Below the pieces are notes generated by a model that saw nothing but the letters and a program-made list of their open reading frames with translations, was not told the DNA's origin and did not search any database. This document shows positions 8,174-15,177 of a stretch of DNA of 50,980 nucleotides, piece by piece (position 1 is the stretch's first letter; the number at the start of each line of letters is the position of its first letter). Position numbers and translations under genes: made by a program. Origin of the DNA: Ruminiclostridium sp. (GTDB lineage Bacteria; Bacillota; Clostridia; Oscillospirales; Ruminococcaceae); contig JAGANY010000004.1 in the NCBI GenBank assembly GCA_017624025.1, positions 1 to 50,980 of the forward strand, given 5' to 3'.

Positions 8174-8449
8174 AAAAGGCACGGACTTAAGGGGGTATCT
8201 TTTTATAGATGCATTATAGGTGTTTATCGGGAGAAACCTTTCTGAAGAAAGGCTTTCTCCCGTACCCTCTTCCAAAGACTTTTAATATGAATTCAAGACC
8301 CACAGGGTAATACCCTGTGGGCCTTGAATTTAAACTGAAAGTTTTCGGAAGGGAGTATGAGGGAAAGCCCTTTTTCAAAAGGGTTTCCCTCAATAACATT
8401 CATAATACTTCTATAAAAGGATACCCCTTAAGCCCGTGTTTTTTATTTA
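8167..8449. repeat. Large fold-back (multi-arm inverted repeat) element after clpB
   Basis: The gap between clpB and the next promoter is one long imperfect palindrome. The outer arms run from 8167 and end at 8449: TAAATAAAAAA..CACGGACTTAAGGG pairs with CTTAAGCCCGTG..TTTTTTATTTA. Inside are arm 1 (about 8229-8263, GGGAGAAACC..GGCTTTCTCCC), a central stem capped by CCCACAGGGTAATACCCTGTGGG-type pairing (about 8300-8322, flanked by AATTCAAG and CTTGAATT), and arm 2 (about 8360-8393, GAGGGAAAGCCC..GGGTTTCCCTC). No open frame of note is present. The T-rich right end could terminate clpB transcription. It looks like a MITE-type or structured RNA repeat. Confidence 0.8.
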
Positions 8450-8510
8450 GTGAATAGCGAAGAATGAAGAGTGAATAGTTGATGTGTCGGCTTTCGCTGA
8501 TGGATTTTAA

Positions 8511-8539
8511 TTGACTTTTTTATGTGTTGTTGGTATAAT
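8511..8539 (+). promoter_or_regulatory. Strong promoter of the nucleotidyltransferase-like gene
   Basis: TTGACT (8511-8516), 17-base spacer, TATAAT (8534-8539). Because transcription should start near 8546, any upstream TTG start can be excluded and ATG 8574 chosen. Confidence 0.8.
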
Positions 8540-8573
8540 AAACGGGATGATAATAAAAAATCGGGGTGCGATT

Positions 8574-9047
8574 ATGAAGAAATCTGCATTTTTTGAAAAT
8601 GCGAAGTTGCTTAATGATAAGTTCGCAATTATACCGTTGATGTATGGGTCATTGGGTTTGGAATATATAACTGGTGAAAATCTGAATGCCGATGATGTTG
8701 ATATCTTGATACCGGAGATTTTTGTGGATGACAAGTGGGATATATTCAAGAATACTTTGGAAAGCGAAGGCTATGTTTTAATTGATGAACACGAGCATTC
8801 TTTTCAGAAAAATGATGTTTGCTACGCTTATGCTGCTGTTGAAGAGCTGGAGTCTTTTGCGGGAATAAGTATGTTGGAAACAGAGCGGCAAAATGTTGAT
8901 GGTGTTACATTTAAAGTGCTTTCTTTAGAACAGTATCTGAAGGTTTACTGTGCGTCTGTAAAAGACGGATACAGAGTTAATGTCAGAAAAAAGAAAGACG
9001 GAGAAAAAATAGATTTTATTAAAAAGCATCTGAAAGAAGATTTGTAA
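8574..9047 (+). CDS. Small nucleotidyltransferase-fold family protein, function unknown
   Basis: The 157-residue protein has the pattern of a minimal nucleotidyltransferase core: MYGSLGLEYITGE followed by NADDVDILIPEIF, resembling the GS..D-x-D arrangement of that fold. The C-terminal part (FKVLSLEQYLKVYCAS, then a lysine-rich tail) is conserved in similar clostridial proteins I have seen. No substrate can be named. The start at 8574 is preceded by GGGGTG and lies downstream of the promoter. Half of its leucines (8 of 16) use TTG, which is uncommon in the neighbouring genes, suggesting later acquisition. It does not appear co-transcribed with clpB. Confidence 0.6.
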   Translation: MKKSAFFENAKLLNDKFAIIPLMYGSLGLEYITGENLNADDVDILIPEIFVDDKWDIFKNTLESEGYVLIDEHEHSFQKNDVCYAYAAVEELESFAGISMLETERQNVDGVTFKVLSLEQYLKVYCASVKDGYRVNVRKKKDGEKIDFIKKHLKEDL

Positions 9048-9063
9048 TTCGTGAGGTATAAAA

Positions 9064-9600
9064 ATGAACATTCTTGATTTAATAAAATCCCGTCACAGCT
9101 ACAGAGGAAAATATAAAGCTGTTCCTGTGCCGAGGGAAGACCTTATAAAAATAATGGAAGCAGGTCTTGCTGCTCCGTCGGGCTGTAATAAACAGACCAC
9201 AAGCCTTATTGCTGTTGATGATAAGGAAATACTCGAAAAGCTTCATAGCGTTATAGAACCGCCTGTAGGTGAGACCGCACCTGCTATGATATGCGTTCTT
9301 ACACAGAGGATAAATGCATACAGAGACAAGTGTTTTGCGGTACAGGATTATTCGGCGGCAATCGAAAATATGCTGCTTGCTATAGTTGAGCTTGGATATG
9401 AGAGCTGTTGGTATGAGGGTCATATAACCGACGAAGACAGAATTGGCTATAAGATGGCACAGATACTTAACGTTCCCGATGACTATGAGCTGGTGTGCTT
9501 TTTGCCTGTAGGCGTGGCTGAAAGCGAGCCGTCCTTACCGAAGAAGCTTCCTTTCGGAGAAAGAGCCTGGCTCAACGGTTTTCGCAACAGCGGAAAGTAA
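9064..9600 (+). CDS. Nitroreductase family protein
   Basis: This 178-residue protein belongs to the FMN-dependent nitroreductase family, which uses NAD(P)H to reduce nitro or quinone compounds. Typical signatures are the N-terminal IKSRHSYRGKY (phosphate-binding arginines), AAPSGCNKQ, and the later GYESCWYEGHI and PVGVAE motifs. It is on the short side for the family. It begins 17 bases after the preceding gene and probably shares its promoter. The physiological substrate is unknown. Confidence 0.88.
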   Translation: MNILDLIKSRHSYRGKYKAVPVPREDLIKIMEAGLAAPSGCNKQTTSLIAVDDKEILEKLHSVIEPPVGETAPAMICVLTQRINAYRDKCFAVQDYSAAIENMLLAIVELGYESCWYEGHITDEDRIGYKMAQILNVPDDYELVCFLPVGVAESEPSLPKKLPFGERAWLNGFRNSGK

Positions 9601-9618
9601 AACACAGATACAGTTTTA

Positions 9619-9647
9619 TTGACTTTTACTTTTCGGTATGCTATAAT
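9619..9647 (+). promoter_or_regulatory. Orphan promoter directed into a terminator
   Basis: TTGACT (9619-9624), 17-base spacer, TATAAT (9642-9647). The predicted start lies near 9654, and a perfect 12-bp terminator stem begins at 9669. No gene lies between them. Readthrough would be antisense to the HPr-like gene. Confidence 0.6.
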
Positions 9648-9668
9648 TCTTTAGCGGAATAAAAATAA

Positions 9669-9700
9669 AAAACCGCACACTAAGGTGTGCGGTTTTCTTT
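9669..9700. terminator. Bidirectional terminator, perfect 12-bp stem
   Basis: AAAACCGCACAC (9669-9680) and GTGTGCGGTTTT (9685-9696) pair perfectly around a four-base loop. The stop codon of the minus-strand HPr-like gene lies in the loop and stem. Confidence 0.85.
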
Positions 9701-9949
9701 CGGACGTCCGGCTCGAACTGAGCCTACGATGAAATCAGAAATAGCTGTCTTGAGTTCAGAAGCGTCATCTGTGTGAGCGATGAGTTTTAATTCCTTATCG
9801 AGGTCAACACTGAAGATACCCATGATGGACTTAGCGTCGATAGCGTATCTGCCGCTGATAAGGTCGATATCATAGTTGAATCTCATAACTGTGTTTACGA
9901 AAATTTTAACGTCGTTGATTGTAGAAAGTTTTACATTGAATTCTGTCAT
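9680..9949 (-). CDS. HPr-like protein without phospho-histidine (paralog 1)
   Basis: The 89-residue protein aligns by eye with HPr, the phosphocarrier of the PTS. It keeps the segment around Ser-46 (DAKSIMGIFSVDL, compare KSIMGVMSLG of HPr). The usual GLHARPA block with the phospho-accepting His-15 is replaced by STINDVKIFVN. It therefore cannot carry phosphate on histidine and may be a regulatory relic like Crh. It is 64 bases downstream of paralog 2 in one transcript, with GGAGG before its ATG. Its C-terminus runs about 13 residues past the end of the paralog, into the terminator hairpin. Confidence 0.75.
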   Translation of the reverse strand: MTEFNVKLSTINDVKIFVNTVMRFNYDIDLISGRYAIDAKSIMGIFSVDLDKELKLIAHTDDASELKTAISDFIVGSVRAGRPKENRTP

Positions 9950-10013
9950 GGTTAATTCCTCCGTTTAATTTTAGTTTTTGTTGTTTTGTCTTTTGTTCTT
10001 TTACTGTTTTCAG

Positions 10014-10244
10014 TTACTTTACGATGTAGCTTCCGATTTCGTTCACGAAGCCTTCACAGGAGCTGCTGTGGACGGTAAGTTCGAGCTCACGGCTTAAATC
10101 AAGACTGAAAATTCCCATAATTGACTTAGCGTCAACTACGTATTTTCCGAGGGATAAATCTGCTTCACAATCCAGCTCGTTGGCCTTCTTGACAAAATCC
10201 TTTACATCGTCTATAGTAACAAGCCGAATATTTATTTTTGTCAT
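10014..10244 (-). CDS. HPr-like protein without phospho-histidine (paralog 2)
   Basis: At 76 residues this is the shorter of two tandem HPr-like proteins. It keeps DAKSIMGIFSLDLS, the serine-kinase region of HPr. In place of the active-site histidine motif it has VTIDDVKDFVK. The start is set at 10244 because AAAGGAGG lies seven bases upstream. A longer in-frame start at 10322 would precede the promoter's transcript. It is the first gene of a two-gene unit with paralog 1. A link to carbon catabolite control is inferred from the family only. Confidence 0.75.
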   Translation of the reverse strand: MTKINIRLVTIDDVKDFVKKANELDCEADLSLGKYVVDAKSIMGIFSLDLSRELELTVHSSSCEGFVNEIGSYIVK

Positions 10245-10263
10245 TCTTCCGCCTCCTTTGTTG

Positions 10264-10301
10264 AGTAACTGTGTTACTTTTAAGGTTACATTTAAGTAAC
10301 C
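10264..10301. promoter_or_regulatory. Two adjacent GTTAC palindromes in the HPr-like leader
   Basis: AGTAAC-TGT-GTTACT (10264-10278) and GGTTAC-ATTTAA-GTAACC (10284-10301) share the half-site GTTAC. They lie just downstream of the -10 box of the HPr-like promoter, where a repressor could block initiation, or they could form small RNA hairpins. Confidence 0.5.
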
Positions 10302-10310
10302 TTTACCCAT

Positions 10311-10338
10311 ATAATAACACAAAACGGTGAATTGTCAA
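10311..10338 (-). promoter_or_regulatory. Promoter of the HPr-like pair
   Basis: Minus strand TTGACA (10338-10333) and TATTAT (10316-10311) with a 16-base spacer. An alternative -10 TTATAT gives 18 bases. Confidence 0.65.
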
Positions 10339-10430
10339 GGGGATTTTTGAAAATTCGGAAATATTGCAATAAATAACAAACAGAGCTCTTTTGTTTTGTG
10401 CAAGTTTTACAAGAAAGTGTAGGTTGTTTT

Positions 10431-11711
10431 ATGCGATTTGCTATAAAAACCTTTGGCTGTAAGGTAAATCAATACGAGAGTATCGGTATTGCTACAGCTA
10501 TGAGAAAAGCTGGATTTACAGAGGTTTATGACGAAAAAACAGCGGAAATCGTGATTATAAATTCCTGCTCTGTTACGGGGACGAGCGATAAAAAAGCCTG
10601 CCACGAAATCGAGCATATCAGAAAAATAAACGAATCCTCCGTAATAGTTCTTACAGGCTGTTTCCCACAGGTTTTTCCGGATGAAGCGGAAAAAACAGGT
10701 GCGGATATTGTAACAGGCAATTCAAAGAAAGAAAAAATACCTGCTATAGTAGAGGATTATCTCCATAAACGTGAAAAGAAGCTTGAGGTTTCCGAACTGC
10801 CGAAAATCTACGAGGGCATTGAGCTTGAACGCAAGGACGAAAAAACCCGTGCATTTATAAAAATAGAGGACGGCTGTGACAGGTTCTGTTCTTACTGCAT
10901 AATCCCCTATGCAAGAGGGCGTGTCCGTTCCCGAAGCCTCGACTCGATATGTGAAGAGGTTATGGGCTGTGTTGAAAACGGACAGAAGGAAATAGTGCTT
11001 GTGGGGATAAATCTTTCTTGTTACGGTAAGGATACGGGGAAAAATCTCGCTGACGCTGTTGAGGCGGTATGCGGTATCGTGGGAGTTGAGAGGGTAAGGC
11101 TCTCGTCTCTTGAACCCGAACTGCTGGATGAAGGGATGATAAAAAGACTTTCTGAACAGCCTAAGCTTTGCCCACATTTCCATCTTTCGCTGCAGAGCGG
11201 AAGCAACGGCACCCTTAAACGTATGAACCGCCGATATACTGCCGAGGAGTACTATGAAATAGTCTGTAATCTTAGAAAATATTTCAAAAATCCTGCTGTT
11301 ACAACGGATATGATGGTTGGTTTTGCAGGGGAGACAGAGGAGGAATTTACCGAGTCCTGTAATTTTGCGGAAAAGGTCGGTTTTTCGAAGATACACGTTT
11401 TTTCTTATTCCATAAGAGAGGGTACGGCTGCCTCAAAACGTACCGACCATATTTCTGAACAGGTTAAGAATGAACGGTATAAAATCCTTTCGGCAATAGA
11501 TGAAAGACTTCACAAGGAATTTCTCGCTTCACAGACAGGAACGATTCAGAGTATTCTCGTTGAAAAGCCGAAATCGGAAGATTACGCAAACGGACTTACA
11601 GCAAATTATACTCCTGTAAGAGTTTATGGTTCAAAGGCAAAGCGTCACAGCATTATAAATGTAAGAATCATCGGAGCGGAGAATGGATATTGTATCGGCG
11701 AAGAAATTTAA
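10431..11711 (+). CDS. mtaB: tRNA (N6-threonylcarbamoyladenosine(37)-C2)-methylthiotransferase MtaB
   Basis: MtaB is a radical SAM enzyme that converts t6A37 to ms2t6A37 in ANN-decoding tRNAs. The 426-residue chain has the N-terminal methylthiotransferase domain with its three cysteines (GCKVNQYES, NSCSVTG, TGCFPQ), the radical SAM motif DGCDRFCSYC, and a C-terminal TRAM-like region. The KVNQYES and NSCSVTGTSDKK sequences favour MtaB over MiaB. The start is placed at ATG 10431 because MRFAIKTFGCKVNQYE is the usual N-terminus. An in-frame GTG at 10398 is possible. It is monocistronic, ending in a terminator shared with sigE. Confidence 0.93.
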   Translation: MRFAIKTFGCKVNQYESIGIATAMRKAGFTEVYDEKTAEIVIINSCSVTGTSDKKACHEIEHIRKINESSVIVLTGCFPQVFPDEAEKTGADIVTGNSKKEKIPAIVEDYLHKREKKLEVSELPKIYEGIELERKDEKTRAFIKIEDGCDRFCSYCIIPYARGRVRSRSLDSICEEVMGCVENGQKEIVLVGINLSCYGKDTGKNLADAVEAVCGIVGVERVRLSSLEPELLDEGMIKRLSEQPKLCPHFHLSLQSGSNGTLKRMNRRYTAEEYYEIVCNLRKYFKNPAVTTDMMVGFAGETEEEFTESCNFAEKVGFSKIHVFSYSIREGTAASKRTDHISEQVKNERYKILSAIDERLHKEFLASQTGTIQSILVEKPKSEDYANGLTANYTPVRVYGSKAKRHSIINVRIIGAENGYCIGEEI

Positions 11712-11718
11712 AAACTGA

Positions 11719-11750
11719 AGCACGGCAGATTTACCGCCGTGCTTCTTTTT
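11719..11750. terminator. Terminator between mtaB and sigE
   Basis: AGCACGGC (11719-11726) and GCCGTGCT (11736-11743) followed by TCTTTTT. The convergent sigE stop codon lies inside the T run. Confidence 0.85.
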
Positions 11751-12462
11751 ACGTTATTTTTTCCAGCTCCTTTCTTAATCTTTTAATGATTTTTTTCTCC
11801 AGTCTCGAAATATAGCTTTGGGATATTCCGATAAGGTCTGCAACCTCCTTTTGTGTAAGTTCTTTTCCGTCAACAAGACCGAACCTTTTTTCCATAATGA
11901 AGCGTTCGCGGGGAGAAAGCTTTGCAACGGAATCGAGAAGAAGTTTTTTCTCTGCTTCGCTTTCGATATTTTCGTTTACGGTATCGCCCTCTGTGCCGAG
12001 GACGTCGGATAAAAGAAGCTCGTTTCCGTCCCAGTCTATATTAAGCGGTTCCTCTATGGATATATCGCTTTTATACTGACTTGATTTCCGTAAAAACATA
12101 AGTATTTCGTTTTCGATACACCTTGACGCATAGGTAGCAAGCTTTATATTTTTATCGGTGCTGAAGGTGTTTACCGCTTTTATAAGACCGATAGTGCCTA
12201 TGGAGATAAGGTCTTCGATACCGATACCTGTTGACTCGAATTTCTTCGCAATGTAAACCACAAGCCTTAGATTATGGGTTATAAGAATATCTCTGCCTCT
12301 TGCGAAATCTGTTGTAAGGAGGGCGAAGGCCTCGTCCTCTTCTTCCTTCGATAAAGGCGGAGGAAGGCTGTCCGCTCCGTTTATGTAGTATATGCCTGCT
12401 GGCTGTTCGGTTTTAAGAAGCCGTCCCAGACATTAGGTAAATTGTCTTGTTACTGTTTTCAT
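11749..12462 (-). CDS. sigE: Sporulation sigma factor SigE with an in-frame TAA in the pro-sequence
   Basis: SigE directs early mother-cell transcription in sporulation. From the family motif [19 protein letters not shown] onward the frame matches sigma-E to the end, including [15 protein letters not shown] (region 2), LLLSDVLGT and the helix-turn-helix [12 protein letters not shown]. Full length would be 237 codons, close to the 239 of B. subtilis. The best start is ATG 12462, with AAAGGA eight to nine bases upstream and 18 bases after spoIIGA. Reading from it gives MKTVTRQFT, then TAA at 12435-12433, then [10 protein letters not shown] in the same frame. There is no ATG, GTG or TTG between the stop and the conserved part. 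The gene is either a recent nonsense mutant, a sequence error, or is read through. The pro-sequence is where the stop falls. Confidence 0.85.
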
Positions 12463-12480
12463 TTGTTTCTTTCCTTTCTT

Positions 12481-13296
12481 TTATATAAGTATTTTCGGGT
12501 TTATTATTGCGTCGAAGCTTTCGTTTTCGAGAGCGTTGTTACCTGTGCCGATAAGGGCGTTTATGTTCTTTTCCGTGCCTTTGTACTGAGCGGTAACAGC
12601 GTCGGCTCTGAAAGCAGTTATAAAGCCGTTTCCGCCTACGGAAGAAAAGGGGATTATCCTTGTTCCCGAAGGAAGCATTTCTGTGTTTTCAGCCGTAAAA
12701 ATTCCGTCAAGCTTTTCTTTTCGGCAGACTATAACGGGACAGCCTGTAAGAAAGTCCTTTAAATTATTACCGCTGTCGGGAAAGGCGGAAAGCTTTACGG
12801 TTTTTCCGTCCTTTTTTATTGTTAATTCGATAAGCTCTCCTGTTGTCGGCTTGTCGCATATACGTCTGAAAATCGTGAGAGCGGTATAGGTCAGAGTTGT
12901 TGCGATAATAAGGGTCATAACAGATATATTGAGATAAGGATACCCGCCTGTTGCGTTGAAAACTGTGCTTCCTGTATATTCTCTGAGCATTATTGAAATA
13001 CCGCATATAACGGTACTGCCTCCGATATTGATAAGCATTCGTAAGAAAAGTCCTCCTATATCGGGGAAGCCGAAAGCGGTTACTGTTATTATGAAGGTTA
13101 GCAAAGCCCTTAAGAGAATGAGAGGGATAAAGCCTGCCCGTAAAACGGCGGTAAGGGAAAAAATTCCGCCTAAGACAGAAGCAAGTATGAGCCTTTTCGG
13201 ATTGTATCCGATATGAAGAAGCTTAGCGGTTGCTTTAAGAGTAAAGTATGTAATATAAATATTGACGATTATAAGTACGTCGAGGTAGATAACCAT
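12481..13296 (-). CDS. spoIIGA: Sigma-E processing peptidase SpoIIGA
   Basis: SpoIIGA is the septal membrane aspartic protease that cuts pro-sigma-E. The 271-residue protein has five hydrophobic segments in the first 150 residues and a cytoplasmic protease half containing the active-site motif FPDSGNNL. The later part shows IPFSSVGGNGF and the C-terminal AIINPKI. AAAAAGGTGA precedes the ATG. It is followed by sigE 18 bases later, the canonical arrangement. The gene itself is intact, in contrast to its substrate gene. Confidence 0.93.
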   Translation of the reverse strand: MVIYLDVLIIVNIYITYFTLKATAKLLHIGYNPKRLILASVLGGIFSLTAVLRAGFIPLILLRALLTFIITVTAFGFPDIGGLFLRMLINIGGSTVICGISIMLREYTGSTVFNATGGYPYLNISVMTLIIATTLTYTALTIFRRICDKPTTGELIELTIKKDGKTVKLSAFPDSGNNLKDFLTGCPVIVCRKEKLDGIFTAENTEMLPSGTRIIPFSSVGGNGFITAFRADAVTAQYKGTEKNINALIGTGNNALENESFDAIINPKILI

Positions 13297-13311
13297 TCAA
13301 TCACCTTTTTG

Positions 13312-13344
13312 ATTATAACTCTTTTTGTCCGAAAAATATGTCGC
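13312..13344 (-). promoter_or_regulatory. Possible spoIIG-type promoter with long spacer
   Basis: On the minus strand GCGACA (13344-13339) and TATAAT (13317-13312) are 21 bases apart, reminiscent of the B. subtilis spoIIG promoter, whose 22-base spacer makes it dependent on Spo0A. A 0A-like sequence TTCGGACA lies between them but deviates from TTCGACA by one inserted base. Confidence 0.35.
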
Positions 13345-13368
13345 TTTAGAGAGGCGGGCAAAAAAAGA

Positions 13369-13397
13369 TTGACAACCGCTTTTACGGGATATATAAT
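13369..13397 (+). promoter_or_regulatory. Consensus promoter of the 13420 gene
   Basis: TTGACA (13369-13374), 17-base spacer, TATAAT (13392-13397): a full consensus match. Confidence 0.85.
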
Positions 13398-13419
13398 TAA
13401 ATAAAAGGGAGGGATATAT

Positions 13420-14145
13420 ATGATAAACAGACACCCCCACGTAAAATCGGTCCTTTCTCTCCGTGAAAGAAAGCAGAAGGTTGAAAAAAGCTATACTATA
13501 GGAGATACTGTTGGCTTCTGGATACCTGTATGGATATTCGGTATCGAGGTTTTTTACTATGTATGCCGTATTCTTTCAACAGATATATTTCTGGTTGCGG
13601 AGGTTATAGGAGAAACGGAATTAGACCCGAGAAAATTCGATTTATTTTTCGATATTATTCTTATTGTTGCTCCGGGAGCGTTCACTATCCTTTCTTATTT
13701 TGCTTTCGCTATGCGGAAAAGGATAATAAAATATATTCTGCTTATTTTTGATATTCTTTTCTTCGTTATTTGCGTTGTAGCGTTGATTTTTGATTTCAAC
13801 AGCATAATGTACATTGTCGGAGCGGTTTATTCGTTTTTGGTTTTTATTGTCTGCATAGATTGTATAAAGGCGTATAATGATGACCTTCTTTTACAGAAAG
13901 CAGACGGCTACCCGCATTTCAATCCTACCGTTATGCAGGATGAGGAGCCGAAGGTATCTAAGCTTCGTTTCAGGGATAAGAAGAGCTTTGATGAGCTTTA
14001 TGACGAGCGTATGGAGGAATACGCAAGGGAAAATCCCGATTCTGTTACAGGAAAAGCTTATAAACAACGTAAGGAAGAAGAAAGAGAAGAGAAAATTGAC
14101 AGCTGGCTTGATGAAATGTTTACAAAAAACGGAAAAAATGAGTAA
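13420..14145 (+). CDS. Uncharacterised membrane protein with charged C-terminal tail
   Basis: I do not recognise a family. The 241-residue protein has four hydrophobic segments (about 27-50, 74-96, 105-126 and 128-148). A soluble, strongly charged tail of about 90 residues follows, with FRDKKSFDELYDERMEEYAR and KQRKEEEREEKIDSWLDEMF. The tail is probably a coiled helix in the cytoplasm. GGGAGGG precedes the ATG. A perfect consensus promoter lies 23 bases upstream, so the gene should be well expressed. No terminator was found before the next gene 83 bases later. Confidence 0.65.
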   Translation: MINRHPHVKSVLSLRERKQKVEKSYTIGDTVGFWIPVWIFGIEVFYYVCRILSTDIFLVAEVIGETELDPRKFDLFFDIILIVAPGAFTILSYFAFAMRKRIIKYILLIFDILFFVICVVALIFDFNSIMYIVGAVYSFLVFIVCIDCIKAYNDDLLLQKADGYPHFNPTVMQDEEPKVSKLRFRDKKSFDELYDERMEEYARENPDSVTGKAYKQRKEEEREEKIDSWLDEMFTKNGKNE

Positions 14146-14228
14146 AAAGACTAAATTTTAAGAAAAATCTGACGAAATAATATGTGAAGAAGTAGGCACT
14201 TATTTCTTAAAGGAAAGGAGGGATTTTT

Positions 14229-14918
14229 ATGTTAAGCTCTCTTAACGGTATGAATAATTTCTACAGCTCAATGAGTAATGTTCTTACTCAGTGGTCGGAT
14301 TTCAGAGTAAGCAAGAATCTTTACCAGGCATATTTCGATATGCAGAAATCCGAAAACGGCAGTTCTTCCGAAGAAAGCTATATCCAGAAGCTTATAAACG
14401 GTTCTACCGAAAAGCTTTACGAGGATAAGCTCGGCTCACTGTCACAGGCGGTTTCAGAATCTGTTGAAAAGCTTGAAAAAGCCTTTGCAATCGATGAAGA
14501 AACAGACGAAATTGATTACGATGCGGCTTATTCCGCTGCTGAAAGCTTCATAAACAGCTATAACGATTTCGTTACTAATACAGGTTCCTCCGGCGATAAA
14601 ACAGTTTCCAACAAGAATACGTTTATCGGTAATATGACAACGGCATATACACGCCGACTTGAAAAAGCAGGCGTAAGTATAGGTTCCGACGGAACTTTAT
14701 CTATCAACAAGGAAGCCTTTAATTCCGCCACAGCGTCACAGCTTGAACAAGCCTTCGGCAAGGAAGATTCCTTTGCAAGCTGTATGGGCGAGCAGGCAAG
14801 ACAGCTTGAGGCTTATGCACAGTCTGATATTTACAACAGACTTAATGCGTATAACCAGACAGGAAATGTCACAAACATAGTAAATATGAGCGGTGCATTT
14901 CTTAATATGTTAGGCTAA
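14229..14918 (+). CDS. FliD C-terminal-domain-like protein, function unknown
   Basis: The 229-residue protein resembles the C-terminal part of flagellar cap protein FliD: SFINSYNDFVTNTGSS, then an ISIGSDGTLSINKEAF-like segment and a helix-rich end. FliD itself is about twice as long and has an N-terminal coiled region, which is missing here. No other flagellar gene is in the window. It has no signal peptide. AAAGGAAAGGAGGG is a very strong ribosome site. It could be a secreted filament-related protein or an unrelated helical protein with chance similarity. Confidence 0.55.
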   Translation: MLSSLNGMNNFYSSMSNVLTQWSDFRVSKNLYQAYFDMQKSENGSSSEESYIQKLINGSTEKLYEDKLGSLSQAVSESVEKLEKAFAIDEETDEIDYDAAYSAAESFINSYNDFVTNTGSSGDKTVSNKNTFIGNMTTAYTRRLEKAGVSIGSDGTLSINKEAFNSATASQLEQAFGKEDSFASCMGEQARQLEAYAQSDIYNRLNAYNQTGNVTNIVNMSGAFLNMLG

Positions 14919-14927
14919 AAATAAATA

Positions 14928-14960
14928 AGCAGTGTTATAGTGCCGTAACACTGCTTTTTC
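14928..14960 (+). terminator. Terminator after the FliD-like gene
   Basis: AGCAGTGTTA (14928-14937) and TAACACTGCT (14946-14955) form a perfect 10-bp stem followed by TTTTTC. Confidence 0.85.
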
Positions 14961-15064
14961 TTTTATATGGGTTATTAGGGGAGTGTTTTATCCCCGAAAT
15001 TTTGTATTATAAGGAAAAAAGCACCGTAAAATTGTTAAAAAAGCCGTATTTTAGCGAAAAAAGC

Positions 15065-15093
15065 TTGCAAAATCGATGAAAAAGTAGTATAAT
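15065..15093 (+). promoter_or_regulatory. Promoter of the yesL-like operon
   Basis: TTGCAA (15065-15070), 17-base spacer, TATAAT (15088-15093). The sequence through the spacer is strikingly like the lepA promoter at 45958-45986. Confidence 0.7.
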
Positions 15094-15177
15094 ATTTAAT
15101 ATAATGTGTTTATAAAGAACAAAGCGGTGCCTGACGCTTATATAACCCCTGCTTCGGGCAAATGAAAGGATTTTTTT

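Noticed and set aside
8511-8573. Longer start (TTG 8511) for the nucleotidyltransferase-like gene
   Set aside because: This TTG is the -35 box of the promoter, so it would not be transcribed.
10245-10322. N-terminal extension of HPr-like paralog 2 to 10322
   Set aside because: It would start in the promoter -10 area, and a strong AAAGGAGG sits before 10244.
11749-12261. GTG start at 12261 for sigE
   Set aside because: This would remove most of sigma region 2, although conserved sequence continues in frame upstream of it.
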